Shown here in pieces: positions 30,763 through 39,391 of a stretch of 64,000 nucleotides of DNA. The stretch's first letter is position 1. Each line of letters starts with the position of its first letter. Source of the stretch: CBDFGK01 sp965247075 (GTDB lineage: Bacteria; Pseudomonadota; Gammaproteobacteria; Pseudomonadales; Halieaceae); NCBI GenBank assembly GCA_965247075.1, contig CBDFGK010000002.1, positions 682,001 through 746,000 on the forward strand, written 5' to 3'. The position numbers were made by a program, and so were the translations under genes. The notes beneath the pieces were generated by a model, which was given only the letters and a program-made list of their open reading frames with translations, was not told where the DNA came from and searched no databases.

Positions 30763-31098
30763 CTAGATTTTTTTCAAGGTACCCTTGGGCAACACGGCGT
30801 TGACATAGCTGCGCTGAAACTTAAGCTCAACATTGTCGGTTACCTGCAACACCACGAAGTTGTCCTCCAGGCGGGTAATTTTGCCGAGAATACCGCTGGT
30901 AGTCACCACTTCGTCACCCTTGCTAAGAGCGGAAACCATGTTGGTATGCTCTTTCTGGCGCTTGCGCTGGGGCCTGATAGCGATGAAATAAAACAGCGCG
31001 AACAAGCCGATCAGGAAAAGAATCTGGAACATCTGTCCACCCTGGGCCGATTGGCCCTCGGCTTGAGCGTGGGCAGTGGCAGCTAAAAATAACAACAT
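30763..31098 (-). CDS. yajC: YajC, SecDF-associated membrane protein
   Basis: Protein of 111 aa from the ATG at 31098. An N-terminal short hydrophobic leader is followed by the single membrane segment (FQILFLIGLFALFYFIAIRP), then RPQRKRQKEH and a KGDEVVTTSGILGKI cytoplasmic barrel. YajC joins SecD and SecF in the holotranslocon. Here secD and secF are not adjacent, unlike the common yajC-secD-secF order; it sits between an exonuclease gene and a PLP enzyme gene. Confidence 0.93.
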   Translation of the reverse strand: MLLFLAATAHAQAEGQSAQGGQMFQILFLIGLFALFYFIAIRPQRKRQKEHTNMVSALSKGDEVVTTSGILGKITRLEDNFVVLQVTDNVELKFQRSYVNAVLPKGTLKKI

Positions 31099-31131
31099 GA
31101 ACAATACTCTCGAAAAAGGCCGGCTAATGTA

Positions 31132-31914
31132 TCAGGGCTTAATGTCCCAATCAAACCCCATAATATGCGGCGCATGGTCGGAGAAGCGCTCGTCCTTGTA
31201 GATCGATGCGCCTTTTACGCGGTACTTTAATCCCGGCGTTATCATCTGGTAATCAAGCCGCCACCCCACGTTCTTGTCCCAGGCCTGCCCCCGGTTGGAC
31301 CACCAGGTGTACTGCTCGGCCTCCCGGTTTACCAAACGGAAGGAATCAATATACTTGAGTTCGTCATAGACCCGGTCCAGCCAGGCGCGCTCGGCCGGTA
31401 AAAATCCGGAATTTTTCTGGTTGGCGCGCCAGTTCTTCAGGTCTATCTCCTGATGACAGATGTTCCAGTCAGCGCAGATGATAAATTCGCGGCGCTTGCG
31501 GCGCAGGGTCTTGAGATGCTCGAAGAAGGCATCCATAAAACGATACTTCTTGGCCAACGCCTCCTCGCTGCTGGAGCCCGAGGGCAGATACAGGGAAATA
31601 ACGCTGATCCTGTCGAAATCCGCCTGCAGGTAGCGGCCCTCCCCGTCCAGGGGTTCCCATCCCAGTTTGGCGGTAACTTTGCGTGGCTTGATCCGGCTGT
31701 ACAGGGCTGTGCCGCTGTAGCCCTTTTTAATGGCGTCGTTATAGTGGCAGTGATAGCCGGCGGGGTGAAAGACCGGATCCTCCAGTTGATGCAGTTGGGC
31801 CTTGGTCTCCTGGATGCAGACAACGTCAGCCTGCTGCGTTGCCAACCAATCGAAAAATCCCTTTCTCGCTGCTGCCCTTATGCCGTTGGTATTACAGGTA
31901 ATAATCTTAGCCAT
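31132..31914 (-). CDS. xthA: Exonuclease III family AP endonuclease
   Basis: Protein of 260 aa from the ATG at 31914 (MAKIITCNTNGIRAAARKGF). Catalytic motifs of the EEP superfamily are in order: N and E in CNTNGIR and CIQETKAQ, Y in KGYSGTALYSR, D-x-N in ADWNICHQEIDL, and SDHAPHIMGFD at the end. The enzyme acts in base excision repair by cutting at abasic sites and trimming 3' ends. The length is typical. Confidence 0.93.
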   Translation of the reverse strand: MAKIITCNTNGIRAAARKGFFDWLATQQADVVCIQETKAQLHQLEDPVFHPAGYHCHYNDAIKKGYSGTALYSRIKPRKVTAKLGWEPLDGEGRYLQADFDRISVISLYLPSGSSSEEALAKKYRFMDAFFEHLKTLRRKRREFIICADWNICHQEIDLKNWRANQKNSGFLPAERAWLDRVYDELKYIDSFRLVNREAEQYTWWSNRGQAWDKNVGWRLDYQMITPGLKYRVKGASIYKDERFSDHAPHIMGFDWDIKP

Positions 31915-32055
31915 GACTATCGCAAAAGTCCTAAAGAGCCGCAAATAATACTGTATTGTGTCATTTCTGGATTGGAAAATACTTCATGGTCCAGTAGACC
32001 GCTGGAAGCTGCATACGATACTCTCTTGGTCCCTTGCCCACAAATAAGTTCACAT

Positions 32056-32844
32056 ATGCGTGTCAGAGCTTCCTGCGACATTGAAATGCACCTGGAAGTT
32101 GAAACGCCGCTGCTGCTTATGCTGCGCCCGCGCAGTGGCGCATCACAGTGGATTTGCAACGAGGCCTATACCTTTTCTCACCCGGTCTCTGTGCACGAAT
32201 ACACCGACATATTTGGCAACCTTTGTCAGCGCCTGGTGGTGCCGGCGGTACAGTTTGGGATTCATAGCTCCGTAGAGGTAGAAACGGCAGAAATAATGGA
32301 CGTGGCACCGGGCGCGGCCTTTATCGGCGTACAAGACTTGCCGCTGGAGGTGCTCAGCTACCTGGTACCAACCCGATATTGTGAGTCCGACCGGCTGGGT
32401 CCCGTCACCATGGAAACGGTTGCGGGCGCGCTGCCGGGATACGACCAGGTAGCGACAATATCCCACTGGATCCAGGCGCATGTCAGCTATCGGCCGGGCA
32501 GCAGCGATATACCGCTCACCGCTGATGTGGTCAGGCAGCAGGGTCACGGCGTGTGCCGGGACCTCGCGCACCTGGGCATTGCCATGTGTCGCAGCATCAG
32601 TATTCCCGCGCGCATAGTGGTGGGCTACCTGCTTGGCCTGGAACCAATGGACCTGCACGCCTGGTTTGAAGCCTATGTCGGCGGTCGCTGGTATACCTTC
32701 GACCCCACCCAGCAAAACCTCAACCGGCCACGAGTGGTTATTGCCTATGGCAGGGATGCTGCCGACGTTGCCATTTACCACCAGTTCGGGCCCCTGCCCC
32801 TCACCAGTGCGGTGCATGTCAGTGTGGAATCAGTAGACGCGTGA
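32056..32844 (+). CDS. Transglutaminase-like cysteine protease
   Basis: Protein of 262 aa. The frame is open far upstream, but the ATG at 32056 gives a normal family start; sequence before it is antisense to the exonuclease gene. The catalytic triad is Cys167 (GHGVCRDLAHL), His201 (DLHAWFEAYV) and Asp216 (TFDPTQQN). N-terminal beta domain DUF/bact_transglu_N-like (DIEMHLEVETPLLLML). No signal peptide is seen. Such proteins are peptidases or amidases; the substrate is unknown. Confidence 0.88.
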   Translation: MRVRASCDIEMHLEVETPLLLMLRPRSGASQWICNEAYTFSHPVSVHEYTDIFGNLCQRLVVPAVQFGIHSSVEVETAEIMDVAPGAAFIGVQDLPLEVLSYLVPTRYCESDRLGPVTMETVAGALPGYDQVATISHWIQAHVSYRPGSSDIPLTADVVRQQGHGVCRDLAHLGIAMCRSISIPARIVVGYLLGLEPMDLHAWFEAYVGGRWYTFDPTQQNLNRPRVVIAYGRDAADVAIYHQFGPLPLTSAVHVSVESVDA

Positions 32845-32862
32845 AAGCAGAGACCAGTTAAC

Positions 32863-33492
32863 GTGTATTACGGTGAGCGACTCAACAGTATCAGCCATCT
32901 GGTCGGCGCAGTGTTTGCGCTTATGGCGCTGGGTGCCCTGTTGGCGGTCGCCGTACAGATTGGCGAGCCGATAGCCATTGTGGGCTTCAGTGTGTTTGGT
33001 TTCACCATGGTATTGCTCTACACCATGTCTACGCTCTACCACAGTTTTCATCCACCTGAGCTGAAAAGATTCTTCAAGGTGCTGGACCACATCGCTATTT
33101 ACCTGCTGATAGCCGGTACCTATACCCCGTTAATGTTGGTCAGCATGCGCAATGGCAGCGGTTACGCAATCCTGGCAGCGGTGTGGCTGCTGGCGCTGCT
33201 CGGTAGTGTGTCTGAGGTGACCTTATCTGGCCGGGCGGTAAAAATTTGCCAGGTGGCGGTGTACCTGGCGATGGGTTGGGCCTGCTCGCTGGATATTCCC
33301 GGCCTCCAAGAGGGTTTGCCAACCGCCGGGTTTAATTGGCTGGTGGCGGGGGGTATAGCCTATACCGCAGGAGTTGTCTTCTACGTGCTGGATAAACTCA
33401 ATCGCCTTAACCACGCCCATGGCATATGGCACCTGTTCGTGCTGTTTGGCTCCGTAGCTCATTTCATCTGTGTGATCGGCTACGTCAGGTGA
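32863..33492 (+). CDS. Hemolysin III / PAQR family membrane protein
   Basis: Protein of 209 aa with about seven membrane segments. Family motifs are visible: LNSISHLVGAVFAL in TM1, YTMSTLYHSFHPP, LDHIAIYLLIAGTYTP and HAHGIWHLFVLFGSVAHF, which supply conserved Ser, His and Asp for a predicted metal site. The GTG start at 32863 follows the transglutaminase gene by 18 bases on the same strand. The name hemolysin III is historical; membrane lipid homeostasis is a likelier role. Confidence 0.9.
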   Translation: MYYGERLNSISHLVGAVFALMALGALLAVAVQIGEPIAIVGFSVFGFTMVLLYTMSTLYHSFHPPELKRFFKVLDHIAIYLLIAGTYTPLMLVSMRNGSGYAILAAVWLLALLGSVSEVTLSGRAVKICQVAVYLAMGWACSLDIPGLQEGLPTAGFNWLVAGGIAYTAGVVFYVLDKLNRLNHAHGIWHLFVLFGSVAHFICVIGYVR

Positions 33493-33573
33493 GTGGGTGC
33501 CAGATCATCGGGGTGAGATGGCCTGCCGTGCGAATCAATAAAGGATTGCTCATCGTCTAAATGGATCCGAACA

Positions 33574-34356
33574 CTACATCCCGGTGCTGGCCAGTTGCTG
33601 CTGGAAATAGCTGAGTATATTGTCCAGGGCCTGCCGGGTTGGATGTGCATCTTCATCGACAAAATCAAGTGTGAGCACTGAGTGTTGCTTACCGGGCAGG
33701 GTGTGCAACTCCACACGCGCGGCGCCGCCATCGTTAAAGGTGAAATCTATGCTGGAAAATTTCGCGGCAGTGCACATTGGGTCGCCTTCAAAACGATAGG
33801 CCTGCATGGGTGCCTTGCGGTCTATGCCCGCTTTGACGGCAACGATATCCTCACCGCTCATGTGTAGTGCCGACTGTTTGCCTATGGGCATGGCCGGTTG
33901 GGAGGCTACTGCGGCCAGCACGCTGTCATCGGCCATTAGGGAAATTGCAAAATTGCCGGTCAGGCACATGCCGATTACTCCCACGCCACTGACACCATGG
34001 CTGGTCTGTATATCTCTACACAGGGCTTTTAGCCAATCCACAATTGGGCTGCTGCGATTGGCCTGGAACAAATGAAATTCCCTGCGCATGCAAAAGACGC
34101 GCATGATGTTGCCCGCCATGCTGACCTTGCCAAGCGGCCCAAACAAATGGGGCATCACCACACAAAAACCCGCCGCCACTAACTCATCTGCCAGGCGCAA
34201 GGTCTCTACCCCGATGCCGGGCAGTTCCTGTATCAGCACGATGGGGGCACCGGAACCGCGCCGATAAATGTTATGGGATACAGTGTGGCCGCTGGCAAGC
34301 GCTGCGTTGAAGGTCGATTTTTCATAATCCTCAATCGGGCTGGGGTCTTGTTTCAT
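33574..34356 (-). CDS. Dienelactone hydrolase family protein
   Basis: Alpha/beta hydrolase of 260 aa from the ATG at 34356 (MKQDPSPIEDYEKSTFNAAL); upstream in-frame codons lack family similarity. The nucleophile elbow GVIGMCLTGNFA has Cys in place of Ser, as in dienelactone hydrolases. VLIQELPGIGVETLRLADEL is the typical N-terminal E-x-x-G segment, and LPGKQHSVLTLDF carries the His. The substrate is unknown. Confidence 0.87.
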   Translation of the reverse strand: MKQDPSPIEDYEKSTFNAALASGHTVSHNIYRRGSGAPIVLIQELPGIGVETLRLADELVAAGFCVVMPHLFGPLGKVSMAGNIMRVFCMRREFHLFQANRSSPIVDWLKALCRDIQTSHGVSGVGVIGMCLTGNFAISLMADDSVLAAVASQPAMPIGKQSALHMSGEDIVAVKAGIDRKAPMQAYRFEGDPMCTAAKFSSIDFTFNDGGAARVELHTLPGKQHSVLTLDFVDEDAHPTRQALDNILSYFQQQLASTGM

Positions 34357-34379
34357 CAACGCTGGGCCTTTTGTATGGC

Positions 34380-35165
34380 GGCGGAGGCCGGGTGGGCAGG
34401 GAAGAAAGTGTGCCGCAGTATGCGCTTTATGGCAAGCTGCGCTGGCGCAGTGTGCCCAGCTTTGCAGTGACCTTACCGGTATCGTCCCCGCTCCCGGCTT
34501 TGATGGTTGGGCCGCCGATACCTTTCTGGACAGCGGTGTCGCCATCAACCCGCAGGCGGCGGCGCATTGTGTAAATGATGCGCAGCGCAGCGTAGTGTTC
34601 ATGCGTGGGGTATACGCGGCGAGCCTGGTCTGTAGGCAACAGTTTGCGAACGAGCCTGTGCGAATTCTCTACGCCGGCTGTGGCCCGTACGCGACGCTGC
34701 TGATGCCCTTGTTACACAAATTTGCCCCGGGCGAACTTGAAATAAGCCTGTTGGATATCCATGCGGAGTTCCTGGCCAGTGTGGAGTGGCTTATTTCGCA
34801 CTTTGGATTCGATAACCATCGCATCCAGACCGTGCAGGGTGACGCCTGTAATTATCATCATCCGGTGGCCTTACATCTTGTTATTGCCGATACCATGCAA
34901 CTATGCCTGGCGCAGCGAGACCAACCAACGCCAGTGCAATCCGCTCAGCGTATTCCACTTGCCAGGGTATTCACCTTGCTACCGGAACTGGCAGCGGCAC
35001 AAATGCGTGATGCCAGTGTTAATCCCGCTACGTCCAGACGTGAGTTGCCTGCCGCTGCGCTGTACTGAGATGGCAGAGCTGCGAGCAGGGGATTGTTACC
35101 GGGTGAATTACCAGCTCGGTAACTATCCGCGCTTCAACTGTGTAAAGCTCTCCTCAGTCCGGTAA
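34380..35165 (+). pseudogene. Broken SAM-dependent methyltransferase-like gene
   Basis: A frame ending at 35068 encodes FDGWAADTFLDSGVAINPQA, then RILYAGCGPYATLLMPLL (a class I SAM-binding glycine motif) and LDIHAEFLASVEWL. It has no good start: the first in-frame GTG (34595) falls inside the conserved part, and the homologous sequence extends upstream to about 34,420. A natural-looking C-terminus (ELRAGDCYRVNYQLGNYPRF) appears in another frame and ends at 35165. I infer at least one frameshift and a damaged 5' end. The family match is from memory. Confidence 0.55.
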
Positions 35166-37079
35166 GCGGTACGCCAGTACATGGTCTCCAGAGGGCATCG
35201 GCGAAGTGAAATGTCCGCCGGCGGCGATCAATACATATTGCTTGCCCTGGTACATGTAGGTCATCGGTACGGCGTTGCCGGTGGTGGGCAGCTTCTGCTT
35301 CCACAGTTCGGTGCCGTCTTTGATGTCAAAGGCGCGAAAATAGCTATCTGAAGTGGCGGCAATAAAGATCAAACCACTGGCCGTTACGATCGGCCCGCCC
35401 ATTTCCATGCCACCGTCTATAAAGTGGTAAAACGGCCAGGGCGCCAGGCCCTCCAGCGTACCCAGCGGAATCCTCCACAAAATCTTGCCACTGGACAGGT
35501 CGGTAGCTTCCAGTGTGGCCCAGGGTGGCGCGGCGCAGGGTATACCCAGTGAGGAGACCACCGGTGCCATGATCACGCAATAGGGTGAACCGTTTTGTGG
35601 GAAGGGCAGCCCTGCCGGGCAATCTTTCCGGGGAGCCAGCGTGACGCCCATGGGAAAGTGCTTGGTATTGGTCACCATGATCTGCTGTACGAGATCTATG
35701 GCGGGTGCGCCCCAGTTGTTACCCCCCAGATTGGATGGGAATAGTACGGTTCCCTCCAGCGACGGGGGTGTATAGATCGGGCCAGTGGTCATTGCCTCCA
35801 GCTTTTCCCGGCAGTTGCCTTTGTCCCAGAAGGTCAGGCCCCAGGCATCGTCCGGCGTCATGCCCAGTTGGTGCAGGGGCTCTGGTTTCAGTGGGAAGGG
35901 TTGGGTGGGGCTCAGATATTCACCGGGCACCGCGCCGGTTTGCGGTACCGGGCGCTCCTCGACCGGGTGTAGTGGTTGGCCGGTTTCCCGGTCCAGCACA
36001 AAGGTCATGCCCATCTTGGTAACCTGCACCACCGCCGGTCTTGTTTTACCGTCTATAGTGACATCGACCAGGGTGGGTTGTGCGGGTACATCGAAGTCCC
36101 AGATGTCGTGGTGTACTGTTTGGTAGTGCCAGACCACCTCGCCAGTATTGGCATCCAGCGCTACTACCGAGCTGGAGTAGTAATCCTGGTGTCCGTCGCG
36201 ATCACCACCGTAATAGTCCGGTGAGGAATTGCCGGTAGGAACGATTACCAGCCCGCGCTCTGTATCGACCGATATGGTTGACCAGACATTGGTACTGCCG
36301 GCCACGTAATTACCGTCGACATCGGTCTGCGGGTGATCCGGGTGGACCGGATTCCAGCCCCAGACAAATTCGCCGCTGCGGACGTTATAGGCCCGTACCA
36401 CGCCGGCAGGCACGCCGGGCCGGTTGCTGTCGAGAACAAAGGCGCCGGTTACCACCAGGTCGCCGATAATAGCCGGGGCGCTGGTGATGCCGTATTCGAG
36501 CGCGATGTGCTCGGTCAAACCCTCGGTCAAATAAACCTGGCCGTTGTTGCCGAAATCTGTGCAGGGCTGGCCGGTAGTGCCATCCAGCGCAATCAGACGT
36601 GCATCCAGCGTGCCGGTGATGATGCGGTGGCTGCAAACTCCCTGTGCTTGCTTGCTGTCTTTCCAACTGCTTACGGCGCGACAGTTGGTGATGGCCTCCC
36701 TGCTCATATCTACACCCGGGTCAAAAGACCAGCGCTCATCACCGGTGGCGGGATCGAGGGCAAATACGCGGTTGAAGGGGGTGCAGTAATAGAGATTGTC
36801 TTCCACCATGACGGGGGTGCCCATAAAAGAGCTTGGCCGCGTGCCCAGTGAGTCCGCCGTTACTGCCTCGGTCAGGTTCTGCAGGCTGGCGCGAAAGTCG
36901 CCGGAGCGGTGGGTCCAGGCCAGCTCAAGCCGACTGACATTCGATTTGTTAATCTGTTTAGCCGTGGAGAAGTGCCCGCCACCGGGCGCGCTACCATAGG
37001 CGGACCAATCGATGTTGGGCTGGGCGGTCGCGGTGCTGCAAAACAACAAAATACCCGACACAAAGAAAATTTGCTTCAT
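35154..37079 (-). CDS. Periplasmic PQQ-dependent dehydrogenase (glucose/quinate dehydrogenase-like)
   Basis: Protein of 641 aa from the ATG at 37079, which has GGAAG before it and opens a signal peptide (MKQIFFVSGILLFCSTATAQ). It is an eight-bladed propeller with repeated W-motifs (VFALDPATGDERWSFD, VVALDANTGEVVWHYQTVHH, GTELWKQKLP). DIWDFDVPAQPTLVDV is a hallmark of the membrane glucose/quinate group, but the five membrane segments of Gcd are absent, so it would be soluble or lipid-tethered. It oxidises an alcohol or sugar and passes electrons to the respiratory chain. Confidence 0.9.
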   Translation of the reverse strand: MKQIFFVSGILLFCSTATAQPNIDWSAYGSAPGGGHFSTAKQINKSNVSRLELAWTHRSGDFRASLQNLTEAVTADSLGTRPSSFMGTPVMVEDNLYYCTPFNRVFALDPATGDERWSFDPGVDMSREAITNCRAVSSWKDSKQAQGVCSHRIITGTLDARLIALDGTTGQPCTDFGNNGQVYLTEGLTEHIALEYGITSAPAIIGDLVVTGAFVLDSNRPGVPAGVVRAYNVRSGEFVWGWNPVHPDHPQTDVDGNYVAGSTNVWSTISVDTERGLVIVPTGNSSPDYYGGDRDGHQDYYSSSVVALDANTGEVVWHYQTVHHDIWDFDVPAQPTLVDVTIDGKTRPAVVQVTKMGMTFVLDRETGQPLHPVEERPVPQTGAVPGEYLSPTQPFPLKPEPLHQLGMTPDDAWGLTFWDKGNCREKLEAMTTGPIYTPPSLEGTVLFPSNLGGNNWGAPAIDLVQQIMVTNTKHFPMGVTLAPRKDCPAGLPFPQNGSPYCVIMAPVVSSLGIPCAAPPWATLEATDLSSGKILWRIPLGTLEGLAPWPFYHFIDGGMEMGGPIVTASGLIFIAATSDSYFRAFDIKDGTELWKQKLPTTGNAVPMTYMYQGKQYVLIAAGGHFTSPMPSGDHVLAYRLPD

Positions 37080-37170
37080 AAGACTTCCCTTTCTATAGAT
37101 TGCTACTACAGACCACCAATAACGCACTTCTATGTGTATTCCACTAAATAACAAAGTGGCATTGTATCGC

Positions 37171-37827
37171 CTAATCCGGCTTTTCTATAATTTCGCTTGT
37201 ATCCGTTGGTGGATAATCCTCATCGCCTTCATCTGGCTCATCTTCCCAGGAGTAGCGCTTGCGAGCAGGCTTTGGATCCCAGTGGCGAAAGGCAAAGGCA
37301 CATAAGCTCCCCGCCAGCGCGCCAAACAGGTGCGACTCAAATGAAACGCTGGGGTCGCGCGGGAAAATGGTCAGCAACATACCGCCATACAGGTAAAAGG
37401 CGAGCATAAGTAGCGCCGCTGATCGCTTGTCTCTGCGCAAAAATCCACCGATAAACAGATAGAAGAACATGCCGTGGGTTATACCGCTGGCGCCGAGGTG
37501 GTAACTGCTACGGGCAAACAGCCACACCCCCAGACCTGATAGCAGCCAGATGCCTGACAGTGCCCACAACCTGGATCTGGGGTAACCATAAATCAGCAAA
37601 CTGCCCAGGAACACGGTAGGTAGTGTGTTGGCCAGCACATGTAGCCAGGAGCCGTGCACCAGCGGCGCGGTTAGAATACCTATCAGTCCATGTTGGCTAC
37701 GGGGATAGACACCGAACTGATACAGGTCCAGCCCCAACAGGGACTCGACCAGCTTCAAGCCGATGATCAGTGCCGCAAAGGAGGCGGCAAGAGTAATGCT
37801 GTCGCGAATAGAGTTGGTAGCGGTCAT
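37171..37827 (-). CDS. Rhomboid-family intramembrane serine protease
   Basis: Protein of 218 aa from the ATG at 37827. Six membrane segments are predictable. The catalytic serine is in YHLGASGITHG (GASG) and the histidine in SFESHLFGALAG; HGSWLHVLANTLP carries the H-x-x-x-N. A charged C-terminal tail (WEDEPDEGDEDYPP) follows. It cleaves transmembrane proteins; the substrate is unknown. It lies 30 bases after the YcaQ-like gene in the same run. Confidence 0.91.
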   Translation of the reverse strand: MTATNSIRDSITLAASFAALIIGLKLVESLLGLDLYQFGVYPRSQHGLIGILTAPLVHGSWLHVLANTLPTVFLGSLLIYGYPRSRLWALSGIWLLSGLGVWLFARSSYHLGASGITHGMFFYLFIGGFLRRDKRSAALLMLAFYLYGGMLLTIFPRDPSVSFESHLFGALAGSLCAFAFRHWDPKPARKRYSWEDEPDEGDEDYPPTDTSEIIEKPD

Positions 37828-37857
37828 TAACAATAACCTGGGGCGTCCGGTCCGGAT

Positions 37858-38874
37858 TTAAAGGTGTTTAAGCAAGGCGGCCTTGCAGCGGGGCGGCTCG
37901 GTGTGCAATAGCCTTATCTGCCGGCAACCGCTGCTTCCCGCGTAATGCCGCAAGCCTTCGCCAAGGCTGTGAACTAATGCGTCATCGGCTTTGACATCTG
38001 TTTCCAACCAGAGTTTCTTGATAAGCAATTGCGCTTCCTGGCGATAAATCTTGCAATCCATGCGTCCAATGAAGCGATCACCTAACAGCAGTGGCAAAGT
38101 AAAATAGCCAAAGCGGCGTTTCTTCTCTGGCAGGTAACACTCCAATTGATAGTCAAAATCAAATAGGGCAGCCAGCGCAAAATAGGTCTCGCCGGCATAT
38201 TCCAGTGCGACTATTTGGCGGCGCTCAAGCAGGGATTGCAGGGCGGCGTCAATCAGCGGCTGCACATTTACTTTGCTCAAGCGTGCCACTGTGGCGCGTG
38301 CATAACCGATATCCCGCGCGGTGGCGATGCCCGCAGCGGACAGCATGCGCCGCATGTAGAACTCGCCACGCGCCTGCTCACTGGGAAGGGCGGTGTCGAC
38401 GCTGCCGGGCAGTACGCGCTTGGCAGGCTTCCAGTCCCACCAGCCACTACCCTTGCCGGACCTTGGGTCCGAGAAATTCCGGGATTGCAGCGGGCCATCT
38501 ACGCGTATGCGCTCCAGAATCTGCCGCCGCAATTTGGCATCAACTTTTCGGTGCGCGGAGAAACCCTGCATTACCGGCAGGTAAAAACGGTAGTCACCCA
38601 TAGGCAGATAGGCCGCTGCATGGGACCAGTATTCAAAGACAGCTCGTCGTTCAGTATGCAGGCGGTGCAACATTTGTTCCGAGAAGTTACTAACTCTGGT
38701 CTTGAGGACGTGTTGGTGAGCGCGCTCCACTACCGAGATAGTGTCAATCTGTATGTAGTGCAGTTGCTTTACCGTGCGCTCTACGGCATTGATGCCGCGG
38801 CCGAACTGATCAGTTTGTAGCAGGCCCTGGCCAGCCAGGGCGAGACGCCGAATCTGCTTGTGGGTCAGTGACAC
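37858..38874 (-). CDS. YcaQ/AlkX-like winged-helix DNA glycosylase
   Basis: Protein of 338 aa of the HTH_42 family. LHYIQIDTISVVERAHQHVL contains the Q-x-D motif used by YcaQ-type glycosylases that unhook DNA crosslinks and remove bulky alkyl adducts. YWSHAAAYLPMGDYRFYLP and RFGYFTLPLLLGDRFIGRMD are other family stretches. It is shorter than E. coli YcaQ (about 410 aa), lacking part of the N-terminal or loop sequence. It starts 3 bases after the DUF1456 stop. Confidence 0.86.
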   Translation of the reverse strand: MSLTHKQIRRLALAGQGLLQTDQFGRGINAVERTVKQLHYIQIDTISVVERAHQHVLKTRVSNFSEQMLHRLHTERRAVFEYWSHAAAYLPMGDYRFYLPVMQGFSAHRKVDAKLRRQILERIRVDGPLQSRNFSDPRSGKGSGWWDWKPAKRVLPGSVDTALPSEQARGEFYMRRMLSAAGIATARDIGYARATVARLSKVNVQPLIDAALQSLLERRQIVALEYAGETYFALAALFDFDYQLECYLPEKKRRFGYFTLPLLLGDRFIGRMDCKIYRQEAQLLIKKLWLETDVKADDALVHSLGEGLRHYAGSSGCRQIRLLHTEPPRCKAALLKHL

Positions 38875-38877
38875 AGT

Positions 38878-39384
38878 TCAGCGGCGCTGGGGCCATTGGA
38901 AGGGTTCATCCCTTTTTTCTGCTTTGTCATCACGTTGCTGTAATTGCAGGCCTTTCAGAAACTTGCGCAACACCTGGTCTTTACACTCGCGAAAATTCTT
39001 GTGTCCGGGCCGGCGAAAAAACGAGCTAAGTTCATGCGCGCCAAGCTGAAAATCCACCAACTTGAGAATCGCCAGGATATCGTCAGCCTGCAGATTCAGG
39101 GCAATTTTTAGTTTCATCAATATGGCGTTATTGCTCAAACGCATTTCTGGCTTGGGCTGCGGGCCATCTTTCTTGCCCCGCTTCTCGGTGATCAAACCAT
39201 TGAGGAAAGTGGCCAGCATACGGTCGTTGCATTCCCGGTAGGCGGGGTCTTCCTCCTTTTTAAGCCAGGCCACCAGATGCCCGCGCTTTACCTCCAGGTT
39301 GGCCAGTGCAAATATCGCTATCATCTTCGCATCGTCGTAATCGAAGGTGTAGCGGATGCGGCGCAAGATGTCGTTGCCGGTCAT
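38878..39384 (-). CDS. DUF1456 (YehS-like) protein
   Basis: Protein of 168 aa from the ATG at 39384 (MTGNDILRRIRYTFDYDDAK). It consists of two repeats of about 65 residues: NDILRRIRYTFDYDD...CNDRMLATFLNG and NNAILMKLKIALNLQADD...CKDQVLRKFLKG, typical of YehS. Its biochemical function is not known. It follows the saccharopine-dehydrogenase-like gene by 7 bases. Confidence 0.92.
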   Translation of the reverse strand: MTGNDILRRIRYTFDYDDAKMIAIFALANLEVKRGHLVAWLKKEEDPAYRECNDRMLATFLNGLITEKRGKKDGPQPKPEMRLSNNAILMKLKIALNLQADDILAILKLVDFQLGAHELSSFFRRPGHKNFRECKDQVLRKFLKGLQLQQRDDKAEKRDEPFQWPQRR

Positions 39385-39391
39385 GGCGATA

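Noticed and set aside
31453..32055. N-terminal extension of the transglutaminase frame
   Set aside because: This part is antisense to the exonuclease III gene and has no family similarity; the ATG at 32056 gives a normal protein start.
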